Assembly: GCF_002885975.1 (NCBI RefSeq)
Contig: NZ_POSP01000003.1
Span: 1,240,001-1,304,000, forward strand
Origin: Paucibacter aquatile
Lineage (GTDB): Bacteria; Pseudomonadota; Gammaproteobacteria; Burkholderiales; Burkholderiaceae_C
Reading direction: 5' to 3'
DNA length: 64,000 nt
Each line of letters starts with the position of its first letter. Within the stretch, counting starts at the first letter, position 1. The notes under the pieces were generated by a model. The model saw only the letters and a list, made by a program, of their open reading frames with translations. It did not search any database and was not told the origin of the DNA. Both the position numbers and the translations under genes were made by a program. Below are positions 24,903-33,544 of this stretch, one piece after another.

Positions 24903-27900
24903 GCGAACCCGACTCCACACCGGGCACCCCTGCCGCCCCCGCCGGCGACAGCAGCCCTGCGCCCAAGCCCGCCCCAGCCCGCCGCGGCCGCGGCCTGCTG
25001 CTGGGCCTGATGACCCTGCCGGTGCTGGCCGGCAGCGCCGGCCTGGGCCTTTGGTGGGGCTTGGGCAGCGAGGCGGGCAGCCGCTGGCTGCTGCAGCAAG
25101 TGCCCGGCCTGCAGGTCGAGGCGCCGCAGGGCAGCCTGATCGGCGACTTCTCGGCCCAGCGCCTGAGCCTCACCATCCCCGGCGGCCAGGACCGCATCGA
25201 GATCGACGATTTGCGCTGGACTGGCCTGAGCCTGGCCTGGAACCGCTCGCCCCTGCTTTGGGGCGACCTGATGGTCGAGCGCCTGAGTGCCCGCCAGGTG
25301 ACGGTGCATCTGGCGCCCAGCGCCGAGCCCAGCCCCGTGCCCGAGGAGCTGCCCATCCCTCTGGGCGTGCACATCGCGCAGCTGCAAGTGGACCGCTTGT
25401 CCCTGCCCACGCTGAGCCCCTTGCCGGTGCACGGGCTGCAGGCGCGGGTGGACTTGAGCACGGTGACCGACAACAACCCCGGCGCCGAGCACCGCCTGCA
25501 GATCCAGCAGCTGGCCTGGGATCAAATGCAGCTCAGCGGCAGCGCCACGCTGGGCGCCGGCAGCGGCCTGCCCCTGCAGGCCAGCCTGGGCCTGAAGTCA
25601 GCCGCCCAGGCCGATCTGCCAGCCTGGGGCGCGCAGCTGGAGCTGCACGGCCCCTTGGCCCAGCTGCAGCTCCAGGCCGCGCTGAGCGCCCAGAACCAGC
25701 AGCTGCAGGCCCAGGCCCAGCTGCGCCCCTTCGCCGCCTGGCCCCTGCCCCAGCTGCAGCTGGACACGCAGCAACTGGACCTCTCGGCCCTGATGTCGGG
25801 CCTGCCCAAAACTGCGCTGAGCGGCCAAGTGAGCCTGCTGGCCGACAGCAGCACGACTGGCAAGAAAAATTCGAAGCAGCCCGCCCTGCTGATCAAGGCC
25901 CAGCTCGCCAACCACGCGGCCGGCCTCTGGAACGAACAGCGCCTGCCGGTGCGCCAGCTGAGCCTGGATGCCGAGGCTTCAGCCCTGGACCCGAGCCAGA
26001 TCCAGCTGCGCGCCTTCGATGTGCTGCTGGGCAGCAGCGCCCTGCCCGCCGGCCGCCTGCGTGGCAGCGGCAAGAGCAGCAGCGCCGGCGGCAGCCAGCT
26101 CACGCTGAGCCTGGAGAACCTGCGCAGCGAGGGCCTGGATGCGCGTGCCGCCGGCTTGCTGGCCGCGGGCACGGTGGAGCTCAGCACCTCGCAGGGGCTG
26201 ATCGAAGCAGGCAACGATGCATCAGGCCAACACGACAAGAAATCGGCCGCCAGCTCGCCGCCGCTGCAGCTGCGCATCAAGACCGATCTGCAAGGCCGCT
26301 GGCTGCCGCCAGGCCCGGTGACGCCGGCTGCGGCGCGCGCCCAGCTGGCCGCACCGGCGGCGACCAGCCCGCAAAACGCCCCGCTCAATGCCCACAGCCC
26401 CGTGCGCCTGCAGGCCAGCGCGGTCGCGTCCATGCAAGGCCTGGACCTGCAAGAGCTGCTGATGCAGGCCGGCGAAGCCCAGCTCAAGGGCAGCGCCAAA
26501 CTGGCCTTCAGCCGCCCCGGCAGCCTGGCCGGCGGCTGGCAGCTGCAGGCCAATGCCCGCGGCATGGTGCCGGAGCTGCGCCGCCTCTGGCCCCAAGCGC
26601 CGGGCCCCAGCGCCCGCCTGGACCTGGACCTCAGCGCTGACCTGCAGGCCCCGGCCCAGCAGAGCAAGGCCGGCCTGCTCGCCCAGGCCCCGCGCGGCCA
26701 GGCCCGGCTGCGCCTGCTGCCCGGCAGCCAGGCCGGCATGGAGCTGGCCGCCGACCTCAGCTACGAGCGCGCCAACGATCAGCAAGTGCCCACCCTGCGC
26801 GCCGATCTGCAGGCCGGCGGCAACCAGCTGCAAGGCCGCGCCCAGCTGCTGGCCGACCACAGCCTGGAAGGCCAGCTGCAACTACAAGCGCCCCAGCTGC
26901 AAGCCCTGCAGCCGCTCTGGCAAGCCCTGGCCCCAGCCCTGGCCAAGGGCGAGCCCGCCCACCAGCTGGCCGGCAGTTTGAGCGGACAGCTGGCCTGGCA
27001 GGGCCGAGCCGAAGCGGACAGGAGCGGTGGCAAGAACGCCACCAGCAGCACCCCCCGCTGGAGCTGGCAAAGCCAGACCGAGCTGCAAGGTCAGGCGCTC
27101 AAGCTCGACCAGCTGAGCCTGGACAAGGCCCGGCTGAACGCCAAGCTCGCCAGTGCCCTGAATGCACCGCTGGCCCTGCAACTCGATCTGGAGCAGCTCA
27201 AGAGCCCCGAGGCCCAGCTGCCCCAAGTTCAGCTGCAGCTCAGCGGCAGCTGGATCCAGCACCAGCTGCAGCTCAGCGGCCTGGGCACAGCCCTGCTGCC
27301 CGCCGCCCTGCGCCCAGCGCACCAGCCGGCCGACCAGCCCTCGCGCAGCCAGTTCCAGATCGGCCTCAAGGGCAGCCTGGGCACGGCAGGAACCGCCAGC
27401 CCTTCGGCGAGCGAACTGGCCCAGCTCTGGGCCCAGGGCGGCCAGTGGCGCGCCAGCGGCCTCAAGCTCGATGCGCGCGTGCCTGCCGCCACCGCAGCCA
27501 GCAAAACGGCCAGACCGGCCGACAAAGCCCCGGCCCCCTGGCTGCAAGCGCAAGACCTGGCCCTGCGCGTGGAGAGCGGCCCGCAAGGCCAGCTCAGCGG
27601 CGCGCAGTTCGAGCCCGGGCGGTTGGAGCTGTTGGGCGCCGGCCTGCGCTGGCAGCAGCTGGCCTGGAAGGCCGCCGAAGGGCCCGATCAGCTGCAGCTC
27701 GACCTGGTCCTGGAACCCCTGGCCGTCGCGCCCCTGTTGGCACGCTGGCAGCCCGATTTCGGCTGGGGCGGCGATCTGGTGGTGGACGGCAGCGCCCGCA
27801 TCCACACCCTGCCCCAGCTGGGCGTGGAGCTGTCCCTGCAGCGGCGCAGCGGCGACCTCAAGGTCACCGACGACGGCGGCACCCAGGCCCTGGGCCTGAG

Positions 27901-29317
27901 CGAGCTGCGCCTGGGCGTGATCGGCGCGCCCGGCCGCTGGCATCTGACCCAGGCTTTCGCCGGCAGCAATATCGGCGTGCTGGCCGGCGCGGTGACGGCG
28001 CGCAACGAGGGCGCTGAGGCCAGCCCCTGGCCTTCGGCGCAGTCGCATCTGGAGGGCGTGCTGGAAGCGCGGGTGGACAACCTCAGCGCCTGGGGCGCCT
28101 GGGTGCCCTCGGGCTGGCGCGTGGCAGGCGGCCTGGCCGCCAGCGCCAGCTTCGCCGGCAAGCTCAATGACCCGCAGGTGGTGGGCCAGATCCAGGGCAG
28201 CAAGCTGGGCCTGCGCAACCCGCTGCTGGGCATCGATGTGCAAGACGGCAGCTTTGCCCTGCAGCTCAAGGGCAGCCATGCCGAGCTGCAGCAGTTGCGC
28301 CTGCGCGCCGGTGAGGGCGAGCTCAATGCCCAAGGGAAACTGCAGCTGGGCGCCAAGCCGCAGGCCGACATCCAAGCCCAGGCCAACAAGTTCGCCCTGC
28401 TGCGACGGGTCGACCGCCGCCTGGCCGTGAACGGCCAGCTGCGCCTGCACATGGACGCCCAGGCCCTGGATCTGCAGGGCAAGCTCGATGTGGAAGACGG
28501 CCTGTTTGATTTCTCGCGCGGCAACGCACCCGAGCTGGATGACGATGTCGAGGTGCGGCGCGTGGCGCAGGTGCCAGCGGCACCTGCTGAATCCGCCGCG
28601 GCGCGGCGGCAGATCAAGCTCAAGCTGGACATCGACCTGGGCCAGAAGCTGCGCGTGCGCGGCCATGGCGTGGACACCTTGCTGGCCGGCGAGCTGCAGA
28701 TGACCCAGGCCCAGGGCCGGCCGCAGCTGCACGGCAGCATCCGCACCGTCAACGGCAGCGTCGATGCCTACGGCCAAAAGCTCACGATCGAAAAAGGCCA
28801 GGTCACCTTCAGCGGCGTGATGGACAACCCGCGCCTGGACATCCTGGCCATCCGCCCGGGCGAAGAAGAGGTGCGCGTGGGCGTGACCATCGGCGGCAGC
28901 GCCCAGTCACCGCGCATCAAGCTCTTCTCCGACCCCGATATGGCCGACACGGCCAAGCTCTCCTGGCTGCTGCTGGGCCGCGCGCCCGACAACCTCGAAC
29001 GCAGCGACACCGCCCTGCTGCAAAAAGCCGCCATGGCCCTGCTCAACGGCGGCGGCGAAAGCCGCACCGGCAAGGTCATCAAGTCCATCGGCCTGGATGA
29101 GCTGTCGGTCAGCGAAGGCAATGGCGAGGTGCGCGGCACCGTGGTGCGTGTGGGCAAGCAGCTGTCCAAGCGCTGGTATGTGGCGTTTGAGCGCGGCCTC
29201 AACGCCACGCAAGGCAGCTGGCAGCTGATCTACCGCATCGCCCAGCGCTTCACCCTGCGCGGCCAGGCCGGCGATGAAAACGCGCTCGATCTGATCTGGC
29301 AGTGGAAGTGGGAGTGA
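24899..29317 (+). CDS. tamB: TamB, inner-membrane-anchored translocation/assembly protein
   Basis: The product has 1472 residues, within the normal size range. After a Pro-rich cytoplasmic tail there is one transmembrane anchor (about 31-55, GLLLGLMTLPVLAGSAGLGLWW). The rest is a long periplasmic run of beta-strand repeats of the AsmA/TamB type, rich in Gln/Ala/Leu. The C-terminal DUF490 domain is clear: EEEVRVGVTIGGSAQSPRIK, then LFSDPDMADTAKLSWLLLGR, and the final FTLRGQAGDENALDLIWQWKWE. TamB forms a hydrophobic groove bridging the membranes and partners TamA for protein assembly and phospholipid transport. It is the last gene of the run. Confidence 0.95.
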   Translation: MSEPDSTPGTPAAPAGDSSPAPKPAPARRGRGLLLGLMTLPVLAGSAGLGLWWGLGSEAGSRWLLQQVPGLQVEAPQGSLIGDFSAQRLSLTIPGGQDRIEIDDLRWTGLSLAWNRSPLLWGDLMVERLSARQVTVHLAPSAEPSPVPEELPIPLGVHIAQLQVDRLSLPTLSPLPVHGLQARVDLSTVTDNNPGAEHRLQIQQLAWDQMQLSGSATLGAGSGLPLQASLGLKSAAQADLPAWGAQLELHGPLAQLQLQAALSAQNQQLQAQAQLRPFAAWPLPQLQLDTQQLDLSALMSGLPKTALSGQVSLLADSSTTGKKNSKQPALLIKAQLANHAAGLWNEQRLPVRQLSLDAEASALDPSQIQLRAFDVLLGSSALPAGRLRGSGKSSSAGGSQLTLSLENLRSEGLDARAAGLLAAGTVELSTSQGLIEAGNDASGQHDKKSAASSPPLQLRIKTDLQGRWLPPGPVTPAAARAQLAAPAATSPQNAPLNAHSPVRLQASAVASMQGLDLQELLMQAGEAQLKGSAKLAFSRPGSLAGGWQLQANARGMVPELRRLWPQAPGPSARLDLDLSADLQAPAQQSKAGLLAQAPRGQARLRLLPGSQAGMELAADLSYERANDQQVPTLRADLQAGGNQLQGRAQLLADHSLEGQLQLQAPQLQALQPLWQALAPALAKGEPAHQLAGSLSGQLAWQGRAEADRSGGKNATSSTPRWSWQSQTELQGQALKLDQLSLDKARLNAKLASALNAPLALQLDLEQLKSPEAQLPQVQLQLSGSWIQHQLQLSGLGTALLPAALRPAHQPADQPSRSQFQIGLKGSLGTAGTASPSASELAQLWAQGGQWRASGLKLDARVPAATAASKTARPADKAPAPWLQAQDLALRVESGPQGQLSGAQFEPGRLELLGAGLRWQQLAWKAAEGPDQLQLDLVLEPLAVAPLLARWQPDFGWGGDLVVDGSARIHTLPQLGVELSLQRRSGDLKVTDDGGTQALGLSELRLGVIGAPGRWHLTQAFAGSNIGVLAGAVTARNEGAEASPWPSAQSHLEGVLEARVDNLSAWGAWVPSGWRVAGGLAASASFAGKLNDPQVVGQIQGSKLGLRNPLLGIDVQDGSFALQLKGSHAELQQLRLRAGEGELNAQGKLQLGAKPQADIQAQANKFALLRRVDRRLAVNGQLRLHMDAQALDLQGKLDVEDGLFDFSRGNAPELDDDVEVRRVAQVPAAPAESAAARRQIKLKLDIDLGQKLRVRGHGVDTLLAGELQMTQAQGRPQLHGSIRTVNGSVDAYGQKLTIEKGQVTFSGVMDNPRLDILAIRPGEEEVRVGVTIGGSAQSPRIKLFSDPDMADTAKLSWLLLGRAPDNLERSDTALLQKAAMALLNGGGESRTGKVIKSIGLDELSVSEGNGEVRGTVVRVGKQLSKRWYVAFERGLNATQGSWQLIYRIAQRFTLRGQAGDENALDLIWQWKWE

Positions 29318-29433
29318 GACCCGCCGACGCCTAACGCAGGATTGCAGCGGAAGTCGGAAGCATCAGCGCCGGCGCCGCGTGGCCTGCCGATCTTTCATGC
29401 GAGAATTCGCGCCGCCCGGGCCACCGGGCGCGT

Positions 29434-29508
29434 CTCTCCGTAGTTCAATGGATAGAACGGCCGCCTCCTAAGCGGCAAATACAGGTTCGATTCCTGTCGG
29501 AGGGACCA
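29434..29508 (+). tRNA. tRNA-Arg (anticodon CCT)
   Basis: A full cloverleaf can be drawn: acceptor CTCTCCG/CGGAGGG, D stem GTTC/GAAC, anticodon stem GCCGC/GCGGC with loop CTCCTAA (anticodon CCT), T arm ACAGG-TTCGATT-CCTGT, discriminator A and an encoded CCA end. It reads AGG codons. No integrase or att-like repeat is seen next to it. Confidence 0.97.
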
Positions 29509-29524
29509 AGCAGCCCTGAGCCCT

Positions 29525-30184
29525 TCAGTTGTCGCTGCTGCGCGCAAAGATCAACCAGATCTCAGGTTCGCGGAAGTTGTCGAACATGCCGCTCAAGAGC
29601 TTGAAGCCGGCGTTCTCGAAGTAGCGGATCACGCTGGCGCCCTCGTCGTCCAGATGGGTGCCCAGCTCGTACTTGGCACCGTGGGCCTCGTCGTTCCAGT
29701 GACCCGGGTCGGGATAGGGCAAGACGATGAAGAGCGCGCCATTGGGCTGCAGGATGCGGCGGAACTCGGCCAGCACCTTGGCCGGCTGGTAGGCGTGCTC
29801 GAGCGTGTGGGAGGAATAGACGATGTCCACGCTCGCGTCTTCGAAGTTGACCAGCTCGTGCATATCGCCGGCAATCACCGGGTAGCCGCTCTCACGGGCG
29901 CGCTCGAGCTTGGATTCGTTGAACTCCACACCGATCACATCGCTGAAGCCCATCTGCTTGAAATAGCGCAGGCCGACACCGTCGCCGCAGGCGATGTCGG
30001 CAATGCGCAGATCGCGCGGCACCTCGGCAAACACCGCGTTCAGATAGCGCTGCTGCCCTTGCTCCCATTTGGGCACGGTGATCTCGTGCGAGGCCCATTT
30101 CTCGGTCTGGAACTGCACATAGGTCCTGTAGTCCGGGACGATGTCCTGGTAGGTCTTGACCGGCAGCACGGGGCTTGAGCTCAT
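29525..30184 (-). CDS. Class I SAM-dependent methyltransferase
   Basis: The product has 219 residues from the ATG at 30184 with AAAGGTG upstream. The Rossmann motif I is IADIACGDGVGLRYFKQMG. Motif II acidic residue is in VIGVEFNESKL, and the post-I loop contains AGDMHELVNFEDASVDIVYSSHTLEH, typical of the Methyltransf_11 group acting on small molecules or lipids. The N-terminal YQDIVPDYRTYVQFQTEKW may form the substrate cap. The substrate is not predictable. It stands alone, convergent with the tRNA gene. Confidence 0.82.
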   Translation of the reverse strand: MSSSPVLPVKTYQDIVPDYRTYVQFQTEKWASHEITVPKWEQGQQRYLNAVFAEVPRDLRIADIACGDGVGLRYFKQMGFSDVIGVEFNESKLERARESGYPVIAGDMHELVNFEDASVDIVYSSHTLEHAYQPAKVLAEFRRILQPNGALFIVLPYPDPGHWNDEAHGAKYELGTHLDDEGASVIRYFENAGFKLLSGMFDNFREPEIWLIFARSSDN

Positions 30185-30303
30185 GGGCACACCTTTGCAA
30201 ACGAGGCAATGTGTGGCCACGGTAACGCCGGGCCGGCCATGGGGATCGGGCGATCAGGCCCCGAACTGACCCCTTGTTTGCGCGGCCAGGGGTAGATGAA
30301 TGC

Positions 30304-31935
30304 TCATCGCTGGCGCATCGCCCGCGAGAGCATCAGCACCGGCACCAGCCCCACCAGCACGATGGCCAGCGAGGGCAGCGCAGCCTCGCCCAGGCGCTCG
30401 TCGCGCGCCATCTGGTAGGCCACCACGGCCAGGGTGTCGCTGTTGAAGGGGCGCAGCACCAGGGTGGCGGGCAGCTCTTTCATCACATCCACAAACACCA
30501 GCAAGGCCGCGGCCAGGCTGGAGCGCGCCAGCAGCGGCGCATGCAGCTCCCAGAACACACGCCGGCGGCTGGCGCCCAGTAGACGGGCGGTTTCGTCCAC
30601 ATTGGGTGAGATGCGGGCATAGCCAGCCTCGACCGATTGCAAGGCCACGCCCGAGAAGCGCACCAGATAGGCATAGATCAAGCCGGCAATCGTGCCGGTC
30701 ACCACACCCGTCAGGCCCAGTTGCGGCGCATGGGTTTGCAGCCAACCCAGGGGCAGCAGAATGCCCACCGCGATCACCGCGCCAGGCACGGCATAACCGA
30801 GCGACACCACGCGCGTGGACAGCTTCAGCAGCCCGGCTCCTGGCCCGCGCTGGGCCGCCGCACCGGCGCTCATGCGGCCGGCGTAGGCCAGCACCAGGGC
30901 CATGGCCACGGCCAGGGCGGCGGACAGGCCGGCCAGCTGCAAGCTGGTCCAGGCCCACTGCGCGAAGCGGGCCAGTGGCAAGCCGAACTCGCCGTAGCGC
31001 GCCTCCAGCCACATCAGCTTGAGCAAGGCCAGCACCGGCAGCACAAAGCCCAAAAGGATGGGCAGCGTGCACAGGCCCACGGCCAGGGCCGCAGCCGCGC
31101 CGTGCAGGCGCAGCGGCCGCGCCTCGGCCGCATGCTGGGCGCCGGCGCGGCTGCTGGAAAAGCGCAAGCGGGCCTGCGCGCGCCGCTCCAGCCAAAGCAG
31201 GCCGGCCACGGCCAGCAGCAGCACCGAGGCCAGCTGCGCCGCGGCCATGCGGTCGTTCATCACCAGCCAGGCCTTGTAGATACCGGTGGTCAAGGTGTTC
31301 AAACCAAAGTAAGAGCCCACGCCGTAATCGGCCAGGGTCTCCATCAGCGCCAGCGCCACGCCGGCAGCCAGGGCCGGGCGGGCCAGGGGCAAGGCCACCT
31401 CGCGCACCCGGCGCAAGGTGCCGGCGCCGAGGATGCGGGCGGTCTCCATCAGGGTCACACCGCGCTCGCTGAGAGCCGTGCGGGTGAGCAGGTAGACATA
31501 GGGGTAGAGGCAGAGCACGAACAGCAGCACCGCGCCCGGCAGGCTGCGCACATCGGACCACATGGGTTTGCTGCTGCCGGTGAGCTCACGCAGCCAGGTT
31601 TGCAACGCGCCGCTGTACTGCAACGCGTCGGTGTAGGCATACGCGGCCACATAGGCCGGCATGGCCATGGGCAGGAGCAAGGCCCATTCAAACCAGCGCC
31701 GGCCCGGAAAATCAAACAAGCTGACGGCGGCCGCGGTGGCCCCACCCAGCACCGCCACTCCCAAAGCCACCGAGACCGACAGCACAAGAGACGAGGCGGC
31801 ATAGGCCGGCAGCACCGTCTCCAGCTGGTGACGCAGCAGCGCCAGGCTTTGCGCGTCGAGACCGAACCAGGAGCCGAGCACACCGAACACCGGCACAGCC
31901 AGCAAGAGGCAAACAACAGTGATCAGACGCAGCAT
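30304..31935 (-). CDS. Fbp-type iron(III) ABC transporter permease (fused double domain)
   Basis: The product has 543 residues from the ATG at 31935, with about 12 transmembrane segments. Two BPD_transp_1 permease halves each carry an EAA loop: ETARILGAGTLRRVREVALP and ETARLLGASRRRVFWELHAP. The fused architecture is that of FbpB/SfuB-type ferric iron permeases. It is divergent from a matching ATPase gene 193 bp away, and the intergenic region has a Fur-like box, which supports iron as substrate. No periplasmic iron-binding protein gene is adjacent, so the binding protein must be elsewhere. Confidence 0.88.
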   Translation of the reverse strand: MLRLITVVCLLLAVPVFGVLGSWFGLDAQSLALLRHQLETVLPAYAASSLVLSVSVALGVAVLGGATAAAVSLFDFPGRRWFEWALLLPMAMPAYVAAYAYTDALQYSGALQTWLRELTGSSKPMWSDVRSLPGAVLLFVLCLYPYVYLLTRTALSERGVTLMETARILGAGTLRRVREVALPLARPALAAGVALALMETLADYGVGSYFGLNTLTTGIYKAWLVMNDRMAAAQLASVLLLAVAGLLWLERRAQARLRFSSSRAGAQHAAEARPLRLHGAAAALAVGLCTLPILLGFVLPVLALLKLMWLEARYGEFGLPLARFAQWAWTSLQLAGLSAALAVAMALVLAYAGRMSAGAAAQRGPGAGLLKLSTRVVSLGYAVPGAVIAVGILLPLGWLQTHAPQLGLTGVVTGTIAGLIYAYLVRFSGVALQSVEAGYARISPNVDETARLLGASRRRVFWELHAPLLARSSLAAALLVFVDVMKELPATLVLRPFNSDTLAVVAYQMARDERLGEAALPSLAIVLVGLVPVLMLSRAMRQR

Positions 31936-32056
31936 GCGGGCGGTGGTCAGGAACGAACAGCGGAACAAGCGGCAGGCAGGACCGCAACAAGGCAACAAGG
32001 ACGATACGACACCGGCGACGCCCCGGCGCCGTCGCTGCCCGGCGACGCGCCCTGGC

Positions 32057-32070
32057 TTGATCTGAATCAA
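32057..32070. promoter_or_regulatory. Perfect Fnr/Anr/Dnr consensus box
   Basis: TTGATCTGAATCAA fits TTGAT-N4-ATCAA at all ten fixed positions, and the symmetry extends outward to GCTTGAT...ATCAAGC. It lies between the divergent iron-transporter permease and ATPase genes, four bases from the Fur-like box. The Fnr-type regulator in this window has the matching E-x-x-S-R recognition motif. Confidence 0.65.
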
Positions 32071-32073
32071 GCA

Positions 32074-32092
32074 AATGCGAACGATCCGCATT
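32074..32092. promoter_or_regulatory. Fur-box-like operator
   Basis: The 19-bp site AATGCGAACGATCCGCATT has perfect 6-bp inverted arms (AATGCG/CGCATT), and its outer and inner bases resemble Fur sites of the AATGNGAAT-type consensus. It overlaps the region where the -35 of the ATPase gene should be, so Fur-Fe(II) could repress there and possibly the divergent permease too. Confidence 0.55.
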
Positions 32093-32114
32093 CGAAACAC
32101 GCGGTGTGGGCGGC

Positions 32115-32120
32115 TATCAT
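32115..32120 (+). promoter_or_regulatory. Candidate -10 element of the ABC ATPase gene
   Basis: TATCAT ends 7 nt before the annotated ATG at 32128. If it is used, the transcript would be leaderless or nearly so, or translation would start at a later codon. Confidence 0.35.
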
Positions 32121-32127
32121 AAAGGCC

Positions 32128-33303
32128 ATGTTTCTTGCCCTTGACCAGATCGGCCTGCGTTACCCCGGCGCTGCCCACAGCCACACGCACGGCCCGCAAA
32201 CGGGTCAAGCCTCCAGCATCTCCAGCCCCACCCTTGCTGGCACCCCTCGACCGGGTGCGGTGGATGGCGTCAGCCTGGGTCTGGCGCGCGGCCAGATCGG
32301 TGTGCTGATCGGCCCCTCGGGCTGCGGCAAGACCTCGCTGCTGCGCTGCATCGCCGGCCTGGAGCGACTGAACAGCGGCCGCATCCTGATCGAACACGAG
32401 CCCCTGGCCGATGCCGCCCGCGGCCTGCATCTGGCCCCCGAGGCCCGGCGCATCGGCATGGTGTTCCAGGACTACGCCCTCTTTCCCCACCTGTCGGTGG
32501 CCGACAACATCGCCTTCGGCCTGCGCCACCTGAGCCGCAGCGAGCGCGAGCGCCGCATCGGCGAGATGCTGGATCTGGTCGGCCTGGCCCATGCCGCCAA
32601 GCGCGCACCGCACCAGCTGTCCGGTGGCCAGCAGCAGCGCGTGGCCCTGGCCCGCGCCCTGGCCCCGGCGCCGCGCCTGCTGCTGCTGGACGAGCCCTTC
32701 TCCAGCCTCGACGTCGATCTGCGCGAGCACCTCTCGCAAGAGCTGCGCGCCATCCTCCACGCCAGCGGCACCACCGCCTTGTTTGTCACCCACGACCAAT
32801 CCGAGGCTTTTGCCATCGGCGATGTGGTGGGCGTGATGAACAAGGGCCGGCTGGAGCAGTGGGACGCGCCCTACACCGTCTACCACCGCCCGGCCACGCG
32901 CTTTGTGGCGGATTTCATCGGCCACAGCGTCTTCACGCCCGGCCGCATCGTCCAGGGCGGATCGGGCCCCGAAGTGATGACGCCCCTGGGCGCCCTGGTG
33001 GACGCCGACGCTTGTGCCCTGGCCAGCGCCTTCGAGGGCGGCCGCTGCGAAGTGTTGCTTCGAGCCGACGACATCGTTCATGACGATGCGGCGCCGGTGA
33101 AAGCGCAAATCGAACGCAAGGTGTTCCGCGGTGCGGATTTCCTCTACACCTTGCGCCTGGCCACCGGCGACCGCATCAAGGCCCATGTGCCCTCACACCA
33201 CGACCACCAGGTCGGCGAGTGGATCGGCATCCGCCCTCTGGTCGACCATGTGGTGACCTTCCCGGCCGCAAGCGCCACAGCGAGCGAAAACACGCCGGCC
33301 TGA
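32128..33303 (+). CDS. Fbp-type iron(III) ABC transporter ATP-binding protein
   Basis: The product has 391 residues. Walker A is GPSGCGKT (62-69), then the Q-loop MVFQDYALFPH, signature LSGGQQQR, Walker B LLLLDEPFSSLD and H-loop THDQSEA. A C-terminal TOBE-like regulatory domain follows (about 290-385), as in FbpC, PotA and similar importers. An unusual His/Pro/Ser-rich insert (HSHTHGPQTGQASS) lies between the first beta strand and Walker A. It is divergent from the Fbp-type permease and presumably powers it. The AAAGG upstream of the ATG is only 2 nt away, so the exact start is uncertain. Confidence 0.9.
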   Translation: MFLALDQIGLRYPGAAHSHTHGPQTGQASSISSPTLAGTPRPGAVDGVSLGLARGQIGVLIGPSGCGKTSLLRCIAGLERLNSGRILIEHEPLADAARGLHLAPEARRIGMVFQDYALFPHLSVADNIAFGLRHLSRSERERRIGEMLDLVGLAHAAKRAPHQLSGGQQQRVALARALAPAPRLLLLDEPFSSLDVDLREHLSQELRAILHASGTTALFVTHDQSEAFAIGDVVGVMNKGRLEQWDAPYTVYHRPATRFVADFIGHSVFTPGRIVQGGSGPEVMTPLGALVDADACALASAFEGGRCEVLLRADDIVHDDAAPVKAQIERKVFRGADFLYTLRLATGDRIKAHVPSHHDHQVGEWIGIRPLVDHVVTFPAASATASENTPA

Positions 33304-33458
33304 GGTTTGCACGCCCCCGGTGCCGAAAGTCACCCGAAACGTAAAGCCGCGGTAAAGCCGACAAAAAGCCCTGCGTTTCGTCGCTTTGTTCACCGGTTTG
33401 GGGCAATTTGAGCCCCCAAAACCGCCTGTCTGCGCTGCAAGCGAAAGCCCCACGGGCA

Positions 33459-33464
33459 TATACT
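33459..33464 (+). promoter_or_regulatory. Candidate -10 element of the ctpA-like gene
   Basis: TATACT lies about 80 nt before the protease ATG in the 241-bp gap after the ABC ATPase gene. The -35 region is poor (TGCAAG at 17 bp). Nothing else is recognised in this gap. Confidence 0.4.
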
Positions 33465-33544
33465 GAAGGCGTGGTTTTGGCGCGACTGTTACGCTACAGA
33501 TTCCACGATCTTGCTGAATTTCACCGACAGGACAGGCTCGCATC

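Noticed and set aside
22744..25476. A 910-codon minus-strand frame across VWA, tamA and tamB
   Set aside because: It is antisense to well-recognised genes, has no family match and no plausible start; long antisense frames are expected at this GC content.
29434..29508. tRNA-Arg as an integration site for a genomic island
   Set aside because: No integrase gene and no repeat of the tRNA 3' end was found in the flanks; neighbours look like ordinary chromosomal genes.
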